Assembly: GCF_007833635.1 (NCBI RefSeq)
Contig: NZ_CP031125.1
Location: forward strand, 124,001 to 188,000
Length of the DNA: 64,000 bases
Reading direction: 5' to 3'
Source: Candidatus Pelagibacter sp. FZCC0015
GTDB lineage: Bacteria; Pseudomonadota; Alphaproteobacteria; Pelagibacterales; Pelagibacteraceae
Shown: piece by piece, positions 36,751 through 44,657 of the stretch
Position numbering within the stretch: position 1 is the first letter of the stretch
Layout of the letters: the number at the start of each line of letters is the position of its first letter
Notes under the pieces: model-generated
The model's database searches: none
What the model was told of the DNA's origin: nothing
The model's input: the letters and a program-made list of their open reading frames with translations, nothing else
Made by a program: the position numbers and the translations under genes

Positions 36751-36900
36751 ATGGAAGATAATAAAGAAGAATTAAGACCCTCAAAAATGAGAGGTGTAGC
36801 ATTTCCTAAAGCTAAGTATGGAGTAATACTAGCTATAATTGTAATTATTGTTGTAAATTTAATTTATTATAAAGAAACTATTTTATCTTTTTTTAGATAA
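36751..36900 (+). CDS. Tiny 49-residue single-helix membrane protein
   Basis: This small frame starts at an ATG 13 bases after the terminator and ends at a TAA at 36900. The N-terminal 20 residues are charged (MEDNKEELRPSKMRG), then one hydrophobic helix (YGVILAIIVIIVVNLIYY) and a short basic end (KETILSFFR). The mix is that of a genuine single-pass protein rather than random translation of AT-rich DNA, but no homologue is known to me. It lies between amt and the gmaS-like gene. With no gene-like promoter visible it may depend on readthrough. Confidence 0.55.
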   Translation: MEDNKEELRPSKMRGVAFPKAKYGVILAIIVIIVVNLIYYKETILSFFR

Positions 36901-36901
36901 T

Positions 36902-36918
36902 TGTGTTAACTTAACACA
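36902..36918 (+). promoter_or_regulatory. Perfect inverted repeat ending on the gmaS-like start codon
   Basis: TGTGTTAA and TTAACACA flank one C; the last A of the repeat is the first base of the ATG. No Shine-Dalgarno sequence is visible before this ATG. The repeat could be an operator, a hairpin controlling initiation, or both. It is unusually placed compared with every other gene here. Confidence 0.45.
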
Positions 36919-38243
36919 TGTCAAAAAATTTATTCAAAATTGCTAAACAAAAAAAAATTAAATATTTTTTAATCAGTTTTGTAGATCTATTCGGTGTATT
37001 AAGATCAAAATTAGTACCAGCCCATGCAATAAAAGAAATGCAAAATGCAGGAGCTGGTTTTGCTGGTTTTGCTGCTTGGCTAGATATGTCTCCTGCAGAC
37101 TCTGATATGTTTGGAATTCCTGATCCAGATAGCTTAATTCAGCTTCCTTGGAATAAGGAAGTTGGATGGTTAGCATCAGATTTATGGATGAATGGTAAAC
37201 CAGTAGATGCATCGCCAAGAGTGATGTTAAAAAAACAAATAAAAAAATTAAAAAAACAAAATTTAACAATGAAATCAGGTGTTGAGTGTGAATATTTTTT
37301 AATTTCACCTGACGGAAACTCAATTGCAGATCCCAGAGATACTCAGTCCAAACCTTGTTACGACCAATCTGCGTTAATGAGAAGGTACGATTTAATTAAG
37401 GAAATTTGTGATTGTATGATTGAAATGGGATGGGGTCCTTATCAAAACGATCACGAAGATGCTAATGGACAATTTGAAATGAACTGGGATTATTCAGATT
37501 GTCTAAAAACAGCTGATAGACACAGTTTTTTTAAATTTATGGTAAAAACAATTGCTGAAAAGCATGGATTAAGAGCAACATTTATGCCTAAACCATTTGG
37601 AAATCTAACTGGTAATGGTTGTCATGCTCACGTATCAGTTTGGCAAGGAAATAAAAATAAATTTTTAGATAAAAAAGATAAGCTTGGTTTAAGCAAAATG
37701 GCCTATAATTTTTTAGGTGGAGTGATTAAAAATGCATCATCTTTGTCTGCATTTTTTAATCCAACAATAAATAGTTACAGAAGAATAAATGCACCTCCAA
37801 CAAAATCTGGAGCATCGTGGTCGCCGAGCAGTATTTCGTATACAGGTAATAATCGAACACACATGATCAGAATTCCTGATCCAGGAAGATTTGAATTAAG
37901 ATTAATGGATGGTTCTGCTAATCCTTACTTATTGCAAGCAAGTGTTTTAGCAGCTGGTCTATATGGTTTAAAAAATAAAGTTGATCCAGGCAAACCTTTA
38001 GATTGTAATATGTATGAAGACCACGCTAAATATCCCGACTTACCTAAGCTACCTGATGAACTTGAGCAATCATTAAATTTATTAAAAAATAATAAAGATA
38101 TGAATGATGCTTTTGGTAAAGATGTAGTTGAAAGTTACATAAAGTTAAGAAGTTCAGAAATGAATGAGTTCAAGTCAAAAGATAGTTTTGATAAAACAAA
38201 AGAAGTTACAAAGTGGGAAAAAGATAATACTTTAGATTGTTAG
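36918..38243 (+). CDS. gmaS: Gamma-glutamylmethylamide synthetase-like (GlnT/type III GS group)
   Basis: A 441-residue GS-family ligase of the GlnT/GmaS group, which forms gamma-glutamylmethylamide from glutamate, methylamine and ATP. KYFLISFVDLFGVLRSKLVPA opens it; NDHEDANGQFEMNWDY is typical of this group, followed by MPKPFGNLTGNGCHAH, NSYRRINAPPTKSG and GNNRTHMIRIPDPGRFELR. Together with MgsABC and an Mgd-like dehydrogenase it would give the indirect methylamine pathway. A glutamine-forming role is the alternative. It is followed at 3 bases by a PLP lyase gene. Confidence 0.75.
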   Translation: MSKNLFKIAKQKKIKYFLISFVDLFGVLRSKLVPAHAIKEMQNAGAGFAGFAAWLDMSPADSDMFGIPDPDSLIQLPWNKEVGWLASDLWMNGKPVDASPRVMLKKQIKKLKKQNLTMKSGVECEYFLISPDGNSIADPRDTQSKPCYDQSALMRRYDLIKEICDCMIEMGWGPYQNDHEDANGQFEMNWDYSDCLKTADRHSFFKFMVKTIAEKHGLRATFMPKPFGNLTGNGCHAHVSVWQGNKNKFLDKKDKLGLSKMAYNFLGGVIKNASSLSAFFNPTINSYRRINAPPTKSGASWSPSSISYTGNNRTHMIRIPDPGRFELRLMDGSANPYLLQASVLAAGLYGLKNKVDPGKPLDCNMYEDHAKYPDLPKLPDELEQSLNLLKNNKDMNDAFGKDVVESYIKLRSSEMNEFKSKDSFDKTKEVTKWEKDNTLDC

Positions 38244-38246
38244 TGC

Positions 38247-39377
38247 ATGACTATATTATCTAACGGTCATCAATGGAAATACACAGAATTTACTGACAAT
38301 AAAAATTATTCATTTAATAAAAAAGAAATTCTTAATTCTTTAACCTCAGAAGAAATTGATGATGCTTATAAGAGTATTTCTAACTGGAAAGGTTATTCTC
38401 CTACTCCTCTGCTTTCTTTAAATAAACTTTCAAAAGAATTAAATTTAAACAAAATTTTTTATAAAGATGAAAATAAAAGGTTTGATTTAAAATCTTTTAA
38501 AGCTTTAGGTGGAGCTTATGCAGTTGAAAAAGTAACTAAAGGAAATAAAGATATAGTAGTAGCAACAGCTACCGCAGGTAATCATGGAAGATCTGTTGCG
38601 TGGGGAGCTAAAAGATTAGGTCTAAGCTGCAAAATATTTATTAGTGAATTTGTGAGTGATGCAAGAGGCAAAGCTATGTCCGTACTTGGAGCAGATGTAG
38701 TAAAAGTAAAAGGTAATTATGAAAAATCATTAATGGAATGCATAAAGCAGTCTAATGAAAACAATTGGCAAATAGTTCAAGATGTTGCTTGGAAAGATTA
38801 TATGATTGTACCTAAGTATACAATGGCAGGTTATACAGTTATGATGAAAGAAATAGCTGATCAAATCCAAGAGGAGAAAATAACCCACATCATTTTACAG
38901 GCAGGTGTTGGTGGCATGGCTGCTGCCATGGTTGCGGGTATTGCAAAATATTTAAATCATATTCCAGTCATTATAGTTGTTGAACCGGATAGTGCCGCGT
39001 GTGTAATGGAAAGTATTAAAACTGGAAAAATAGAAAAAATAGATATTAAAAGAGAAAGCTTAATGGGTGGTATGTCTTGTGGTGAAGTATCATTGGTCCC
39101 ATGGGAAATACTCAAAAATTCAGTTAAACATTGTATTAGTTTACCAGATGATGATATTGCAAAAACTATGAAACTACTTGGAAATTCAAGCTTTAGTGAT
39201 GATAAAATAATTGCAGGAGAAAACTCAGCACCTGGAGTAATCAGTTTGATAACGAGTTGTGAAGATCAAGCAATTAAAGAAAAATTAGATCTAAATGAAA
39301 AATCTAATGTTTTGGTTTTTGGTTGTGAGGGAGATACTGATCAAGAAATGTATCAAAAGTTAATTAACCAAAATTAA
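38247..39377 (+). CDS. PLP-dependent lyase, diaminopropionate ammonia-lyase-like
   Basis: A 376-residue fold-type II PLP enzyme. The Schiff-base lysine fits DLKSFKALGGAYAV near residue 90, the phosphate/asparagine loop is ATATAGNHGRSVAWG and a glycine loop LQAGVGGMAAAM follows. ESLMGGMSCGEVSLVPWEIL and the closing FGCEGDTD are closest to diaminopropionate ammonia-lyase (YgeX type), which makes pyruvate and ammonia. Threonine/serine dehydratase is an alternative. It lies 3 bases after the gmaS-like gene and 4 before a photolyase, so a transcript of three genes is likely. Confidence 0.8.
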   Translation: MTILSNGHQWKYTEFTDNKNYSFNKKEILNSLTSEEIDDAYKSISNWKGYSPTPLLSLNKLSKELNLNKIFYKDENKRFDLKSFKALGGAYAVEKVTKGNKDIVVATATAGNHGRSVAWGAKRLGLSCKIFISEFVSDARGKAMSVLGADVVKVKGNYEKSLMECIKQSNENNWQIVQDVAWKDYMIVPKYTMAGYTVMMKEIADQIQEEKITHIILQAGVGGMAAAMVAGIAKYLNHIPVIIVVEPDSAACVMESIKTGKIEKIDIKRESLMGGMSCGEVSLVPWEILKNSVKHCISLPDDDIAKTMKLLGNSSFSDDKIIAGENSAPGVISLITSCEDQAIKEKLDLNEKSNVLVFGCEGDTDQEMYQKLINQN

Positions 39378-39381
39378 ACCC

Positions 39382-40803
39382 ATGAGTAACACAGGTATTT
39401 TTTGGATAAGAGAGGATTTTAGAATTGAAAATAATCCTGCTTTATCTTTTGCAACACAAAATCATGATAATGTAATTGCATTATATGTTTATAATAACAA
39501 TGATTTTGATAACAAAAGAGAAGCTCAAAAATGGTGGGTTTTTAAATCTCTAGAAACTTTAAAAAAAGAATTATCAGATTATAAAATTAATCTTGAAATA
39601 GTAAAAGGTGACGAATTAGAAATTTTTTCTAAATTTAATAAAAAGGATAAGCTTTCTGTTTATTGGAATAAAATTTATGAGCCAGATGTTATAGCTATAG
39701 GAAAAAAAATACGTGACATATTTATTAAAAATGAAATTAATTATAAATATTTCAAAGGAAATATTTTAAACGAATTTCAAGAGATAACAAAAAATGATGG
39801 AACTCCCTTTAAAGTGTTTACCCCTTTTTGGAGAAATGCAGAGCAAGTTTATTTAAATAAGCCTCCAAGTAAAAATTATATTGTTAAAAAGAAAACAAAA
39901 AAGATTTCATATTTTAAAAAGTGTATTGAACCAAATGATATTTTACCAAAAAAAAATTGGTATAAAAAATTTGATAAATATTGGAAAGTTTCAGAAAATG
40001 ATTCAAAAAAAATACTTAAAAATTTAATTGAAAAAAAAATTAAAGATTATGGAACTTCTCGGGATATACCATCTATCGAAGGCACCTCTAAATTATCTCC
40101 CTACATCAAACATGGCCAAATTCATGTAGGCAGTATTTGGAAAAAATGTTCTGAAATTAAATCAAAAGGTATTGGTTATAGAAAATACATTAATGAGCTT
40201 GGTTGGAGAGAGTTTTCACATAGTTTAATTAATTATTTCCCTGAATTCTTAAAAGGAAATTTTAGAAAGGAATTTGATAAATTTCCTTGGGCAAAAAATG
40301 AGAAATTCTTAAAAGCATGGAAAAGAGGAATGACCGGTTATCCTATTGTCGATGCAGGTATGAGAGAACTTTATGAGACTGGATGGATGCATAATAGAAT
40401 AAGAATGGTTGTTGGTTCATTTTTAGTCAAACATTTGAGAATTAATTGGACTGAGGGTGAGAAGCATTTTAGAAATTGTCTTCTTGATTTTAACAAAGCA
40501 AATAATGTTGCTCAATGGCAATGGGTTGCTGGCTGTGGTGCAGATGCAGCACCTTATTTTAGAATATTCAATCCAATACTTCAGGGTGAAAAATTTGATA
40601 AAGAAGGTAATTATGTAAAAAAATGGGTTCCTGAACTTAAAAATGTTCCAAATAAATTTATTCATAAACCATGGGAAATGGAATTAAAATATCAAGAAGC
40701 TATAAAAACAATTATTGGCAAAGATTATCCAGGCCCTATTGTTGTTCATGAAAAAGCTAGAGCTGCAGCTCTTGAAGCGTTTCAATCTTTGAAGAAAAAA
40801 TAA
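39382..40803 (+). CDS. phr: Deoxyribodipyrimidine photolyase (class I, cryptochrome/photolyase family)
   Basis: A 473-residue light-driven DNA repair flavoprotein. The N-terminal antenna domain begins IFWIREDFRIENNPAL, and the FAD domain shows NELGWREFSHSLINYFPE, MTGYPIVDAGMRELYETGWMH and WQWVAGCGADAAPYFRIFNP. These match CPD photolyases; cryptochrome function cannot be excluded. The length is standard. UV repair is expected for a surface ocean cell. It is transcribed with the PLP lyase gene and converges on yjbQ with 8 bases between. Confidence 0.93.
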   Translation: MSNTGIFWIREDFRIENNPALSFATQNHDNVIALYVYNNNDFDNKREAQKWWVFKSLETLKKELSDYKINLEIVKGDELEIFSKFNKKDKLSVYWNKIYEPDVIAIGKKIRDIFIKNEINYKYFKGNILNEFQEITKNDGTPFKVFTPFWRNAEQVYLNKPPSKNYIVKKKTKKISYFKKCIEPNDILPKKNWYKKFDKYWKVSENDSKKILKNLIEKKIKDYGTSRDIPSIEGTSKLSPYIKHGQIHVGSIWKKCSEIKSKGIGYRKYINELGWREFSHSLINYFPEFLKGNFRKEFDKFPWAKNEKFLKAWKRGMTGYPIVDAGMRELYETGWMHNRIRMVVGSFLVKHLRINWTEGEKHFRNCLLDFNKANNVAQWQWVAGCGADAAPYFRIFNPILQGEKFDKEGNYVKKWVPELKNVPNKFIHKPWEMELKYQEAIKTIIGKDYPGPIVVHEKARAAALEAFQSLKKK

Positions 40804-40811
40804 ATTTAATT

Positions 40812-41231
40812 TTATTCCCCAATAAAATGATGAATTATAGTTCTTTTTTGAGTCTCTAATCTGTGTTCAAATAAATATATGCCCTGCCAAGTTCCAAGCA
40901 ACAATTCACTATCTTTCACACTTAGAGAAATTTGATTATTTGTTAATGCGGATTTAATATGTGCAGGCATATCATCTTTTCCCTCCGTAGTATGAACATA
41001 TAGTTTGTTATCCATAGGAGCTAATTTATCAAAATAATTTATTAAATCTGTTTGTACATCTGGATCTGCATTTTCTTGAACAATTAAAGAGGCGCTTGTG
41101 TGCTGAATACTTAAATTAAGAATACCATTTTTAAAGTTATTTTGACCAATCCAATGAATTGTATCATTAGTAAACTCATATAACTTTTGACCATTTGTCT
41201 TAATTTGAAGATTATAAAATTCTTGTTTCAT
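40812..41231 (-). CDS. yjbQ: YjbQ family protein (UPF0047)
   Basis: A 139-residue protein of the UPF0047/YjbQ family, sometimes credited with weak thiamine phosphate synthase activity. The fingerprints QHTSASLIVQENADPDVQ, PAHIKSAL and LGTWQGIYLFEHR are intact. Its real function is unsettled. It is the last gene of a leftward run, sharing one base with zapE. Confidence 0.93.
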   Translation of the reverse strand: MKQEFYNLQIKTNGQKLYEFTNDTIHWIGQNNFKNGILNLSIQHTSASLIVQENADPDVQTDLINYFDKLAPMDNKLYVHTTEGKDDMPAHIKSALTNNQISLSVKDSELLLGTWQGIYLFEHRLETQKRTIIHHFIGE

Positions 41232-42289
41232 TAATTATACTCCTTCGATGTAAGCTCATACAAACGACTAATGGTTCGTTTAAATGGTTTTTGTAACAAT
41301 CTTGAAGAGGTAAATTGATCTAAATTTAGATCAGCTGTAACTGCTAATGAAATATTTTTATCATAAATTACATCTAACAAAGTGATAAAACGTTGTTGTT
41401 GATTTGAATTCACATCATTAAATTGAGGTATTTTATCTATTACCATAAATTTACAATTTTTAACTATTTCTAAATAATCTTCCGCTCCTAAATTTTGATC
41501 ACAAAGTTGATTGAAGTCACATCTAACAATTCCCTCATAAAAGTTTTCTATTTTAAATTCTCTTCCCTTTACATTAATTGTTATTGAAGATTGTTTTTTA
41601 TCCTTTGTTATGGTCCTAAAAAATTTATTAATCTTAAAATTGGTTTCTTGATTAAGTGGAAAAAAATATCTTTGTTTTTGATTATCATTAGATTTTCTAT
41701 AATCATCCTCAATTTTTAATTCATACTCGATGGATTGATCTTCCATTATTTTTATAAAAGGTATAAATTGTTCGCGTTGAAGACCTTCTTTATAAAGTTC
41801 TGAAATTTTAGTATTTGAAGTAAGAATAATTTTAATATCTTCTTTAAATATTTGCTCAAATAGTTTTCCTAAAATCATTGCATCAACAATGTTTGTTACT
41901 TGGAACTCATCAAAATAAACTAATGAAGCTTTGGATTTTAAATTTTTTACAAATTGATTGATAACATTTTCTTCATTTTTTTCCTTTTGCTCATGGACAA
42001 AATCATGAAAACCTAACATGAATTCATTAAAATGCTTTTTTAATTTTTTTTTTTCAAGATGATCATAAAAGAAGTTTAAAATCATTGTTTTACCAACCCC
42101 TACACCACCATATAAATAAAATCCTTTTTTAGTTTTTTGTTTGGAAAATAATTTTGAAAAAAATGATTTGTAATTAGTATTATGGTAATCTTCTAATTTT
42201 TTAATAACTTTTATTTGATTAGGATTAACTTCTAAATTTTGATTTTCACAATAAGATATGAATTCTTTTTCAAATTTTTTTGGCATCAA
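41231..42289 (-). CDS. zapE: AFG1/ZapE-family ATPase
   Basis: A 352-residue AAA+ type ATPase of the AFG1/ZapE family. The Walker A loop YGGVGVGKTMILNFFYD lies near residue 60, and Walker B with its glutamate is SLVYFDEFQVTNI. The C-terminal SRLYELTSKEY is a common ending. In E. coli ZapE acts at the division ring; in mitochondria AFG1 helps protein quality control. It overlaps the cupin gene by 4 bases. Confidence 0.92.
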   Translation of the reverse strand: MMPKKFEKEFISYCENQNLEVNPNQIKVIKKLEDYHNTNYKSFFSKLFSKQKTKKGFYLYGGVGVGKTMILNFFYDHLEKKKLKKHFNEFMLGFHDFVHEQKEKNEENVINQFVKNLKSKASLVYFDEFQVTNIVDAMILGKLFEQIFKEDIKIILTSNTKISELYKEGLQREQFIPFIKIMEDQSIEYELKIEDDYRKSNDNQKQRYFFPLNQETNFKINKFFRTITKDKKQSSITINVKGREFKIENFYEGIVRCDFNQLCDQNLGAEDYLEIVKNCKFMVIDKIPQFNDVNSNQQQRFITLLDVIYDKNISLAVTADLNLDQFTSSRLLQKPFKRTISRLYELTSKEYN

Positions 42290-42717
42290 TTTTTTTTAGT
42301 TTTAAAGTCAATACCATACTCTGATCTTGGTCCTTTCCTTAGCCCAAATGGACCTGAGATAAATAAAGTTAATGGTTTGGTTCCTGGTTCCAAATCTACT
42401 CGATGCAAATTATTTGCTGATCTAAAACCAATATACCCTGGTGGACGCCAAAACTTGCCAGTGCTTAATGTTTCCCAATAACCACCTCTTAAAATTATAG
42501 TGATATAAGGAAATGTGTGATTATGAACTCCTTCTCCATGGTCATCTGCTAGCATCTCATGAATTAATATATTGAATGGAAACCATTTAGGTCGATACCT
42601 CATCAAAACATAGTAACGGTTCATCCAAGGCTTTGCCTCTTTAAAATTTGGATGCGAAGGTCCTCTATCTAATACAACTTTTTTTCTGCCAATTTTTTCT
42701 AAAAATTTTAAGAACAT
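42286..42717 (-). CDS. Small cupin-fold protein of unknown role
   Basis: A 143-residue protein with a cupin-like core: EGVHNHTFPYITIILRGGYWE followed by NLHRVDLEPG, providing histidines that could bind one metal. The N-terminus (KKVVLDRGPSHPNFKEAKPWMN) and the C-terminal GPFGLRKGPRSEYGIDF are not typical of a named enzyme. There is no signal. It lies between bamB and zapE in a leftward transcript, overlapping zapE by 4 bases. I do not know its substrate. Confidence 0.75.
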   Translation of the reverse strand: MFLKFLEKIGRKKVVLDRGPSHPNFKEAKPWMNRYYVLMRYRPKWFPFNILIHEMLADDHGEGVHNHTFPYITIILRGGYWETLSTGKFWRPPGYIGFRSANNLHRVDLEPGTKPLTLFISGPFGLRKGPRSEYGIDFKTKKN

Positions 42718-42719
42718 GT

Positions 42720-44018
42720 TTAGTTATATTGTACAATTGAACCATTTCTTACTACATATAAATTGTTATTAAATATAAACGGTTCAGACACTAATCCACT
42801 AGAAACTTTTTCAATTTTTATTATTTTTCCATCCTCAATCCCGGCTATGATCATCTTGCCATCTGAGTTAGTTAAAAATATGTTTTTGTCTCCAATTACA
42901 AAACCAATTGGATAAATATTTTTTCTTTTTTTATCTTTGTAATTCATAAATAGATCTGTAATTCGAACTATATTGCCTTTATTTTTGTCAATTAAATATA
43001 AATAACCTTCATTAGAGATTGTAAAAATTAGATTTCCAACCAAAATAGGTTTTACATTAGAATTAACTTCATTAATCCAGTTTGTTGTTCCTGTTTTTAA
43101 ATCAATTGAATAAAACTGATTTTTATTATTTGAAAAAAATACAGAGTTTCCATCTGATACTAGTTTAGATGTCTTAAAGTTATAAGTTTCATTTATTATA
43201 GAGCTACTCTGTGTAGGTAGTTGCCATGTAATTAAACCTGTCTCAATATCTACAGCTGTAATATCTCCTATAGAATTATTGAAAATAACATTATCGTTTA
43301 AAATAATTAAAGAATATTTAATATTTGAAATTGTAAATGAGTCCTCTGTTTGCAAATTCCAACATTCAGAACCATCTTTAATTTTAAAACATCTCAATGT
43401 ATTTTTATAATCGATAACAAATATTTTATCTTTATGCTTTTTAATATTTGAATTAAACGGATAATCATTGTTTTTGGACCAATTTAATTCTCCAGTACTA
43501 ATATTAACAGAATAATATTTTGCTATACTATCAGTTACTAAAAGATTTTGACCATCTAGTAAAAAATTAAGTTTTGGTTTTAATTTTTTTTCAGATTTTG
43601 AATAATGATTTTTTTTCCAAATAACTTTTTGATTATTGTCATACCTGATAATTGTGCCCTTTTTATCGAAAAATATTATACCATTTTTTAAAAAAATTGG
43701 TTTGAAATCTAATTGATTAAGTTCCTCTAACTTTGAAAATTTAAAGTTACCAATCTTTGTTAGTTCACCTTTGTAATTTTGCAAACCAAGATTATTTTGA
43801 TTTTCATTTTTTTTATTATTTATTTTTATCGATGATAAATCTAATTTTAAGTCTCTGTTAAATTCCGAAACACTTATATTTTCTTCTGCAAAAACTTTTG
43901 TAATTTTTTTATCTGTTTCTAATTTATTTTCTTTATCTTTCCAAATTCTGGAGTTTTCATTAAATGAACAGTTATTAAGAAAAAATAATGCAATGAAAGT
44001 AAAAATTAATTTATTCAC
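42720..44018 (-). CDS. bamB: Outer-membrane assembly lipoprotein, BamB-like (PQQ repeats)
   Basis: A lipoprotein signal MNKLIFTFIALFFLNNC with the lipobox cysteine at 17 leads into a beta-propeller of PQQ-like repeats, seen as NISTGELNWSKN, DIETGLITWQLP, DLKTGTTNWINE and DKNKGNIVRITD. That matches BamB of the beta-barrel assembly complex. Length 432 is a little above E. coli BamB. The gene overlaps the TPR gene upstream by 8 bases, the same pairing seen with yfgM in many bacteria. Confidence 0.88.
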   Translation of the reverse strand: MNKLIFTFIALFFLNNCSFNENSRIWKDKENKLETDKKITKVFAEENISVSEFNRDLKLDLSSIKINNKKNENQNNLGLQNYKGELTKIGNFKFSKLEELNQLDFKPIFLKNGIIFFDKKGTIIRYDNNQKVIWKKNHYSKSEKKLKPKLNFLLDGQNLLVTDSIAKYYSVNISTGELNWSKNNDYPFNSNIKKHKDKIFVIDYKNTLRCFKIKDGSECWNLQTEDSFTISNIKYSLIILNDNVIFNNSIGDITAVDIETGLITWQLPTQSSSIINETYNFKTSKLVSDGNSVFFSNNKNQFYSIDLKTGTTNWINEVNSNVKPILVGNLIFTISNEGYLYLIDKNKGNIVRITDLFMNYKDKKRKNIYPIGFVIGDKNIFLTNSDGKMIIAGIEDGKIIKIEKVSSGLVSEPFIFNNNLYVVRNGSIVQYN

Positions 44019-44655
44019 TCAAGTCTCTGTTCAATCTTCTCTCTGCTTGAAGCCTTATATCTGGATTTGAATTTTCTAAAGCTATTATTTGGTTAAAAAA
44101 TTCTTTAGCTTTTTGATTTTGATTATTTGCATAAAAATATTCTGCCATTAAATATAAAGAATGTGATTTCCAGACACTTTTTGAATTGATCAGTGGATTT
44201 AACATATTTAGAAGATCGCCCTCTTGAGCGTTATCTGCATTGAAGAGTGCCTTCTTGTATATAATTAAGTTGTTAATCTCACTGTCTAACGAAGTATCGT
44301 TTATCAATATATCAAATAATGAATTGATTTTGGACTGATCACTTATAAGATTATTATCAATAATAAAATAAAGTGATAGAGGTGAATAAGTTGGGTCTTT
44401 CTTGTTTATAATTTCAATCAGACTGCTAGCAGTTTTTTCTTTTGTTTTTTCTGAATAATCAATGATTATTGAATTGTAACTATCTGAGATATCCTTTTTT
44501 TTATTAATTAAATATTTATCGTAACTAAAAACACCTACTATAATAATTATTAAAATAATTATACCAGAAATAATTTTATTTTTATTGTTTACAAAAAAAT
44601 TCTTAATTTTTTCATTTCTAGTATTGGTATTTATAATTGATAAATCTTCGTCCAT
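44011..44655 (-). CDS. YfgM-like membrane-anchored TPR protein
   Basis: A 214-residue protein with a short cytoplasmic N-terminus, one membrane helix at about 26-48 (IISGIIILIIIIVGVFSYDKY) and a periplasmic helical TPR-like part ending WKSHSLYLMAEYFYANNQNQKAKEFFNQIIAL. It fits the YfgM/ancillary SecYEG subunit family, which helps secreted proteins reach chaperones. Its position directly upstream of bamB, with an 8-base overlap, supports that. It starts 2 bases after acnA. Confidence 0.8.
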   Translation of the reverse strand: MDEDLSIINTNTRNEKIKNFFVNNKNKIISGIIILIIIIVGVFSYDKYLINKKKDISDSYNSIIIDYSEKTKEKTASSLIEIINKKDPTYSPLSLYFIIDNNLISDQSKINSLFDILINDTSLDSEINNLIIYKKALFNADNAQEGDLLNMLNPLINSKSVWKSHSLYLMAEYFYANNQNQKAKEFFNQIIALENSNPDIRLQAERRLNRDLSE

Positions 44656-44657
44656 AA

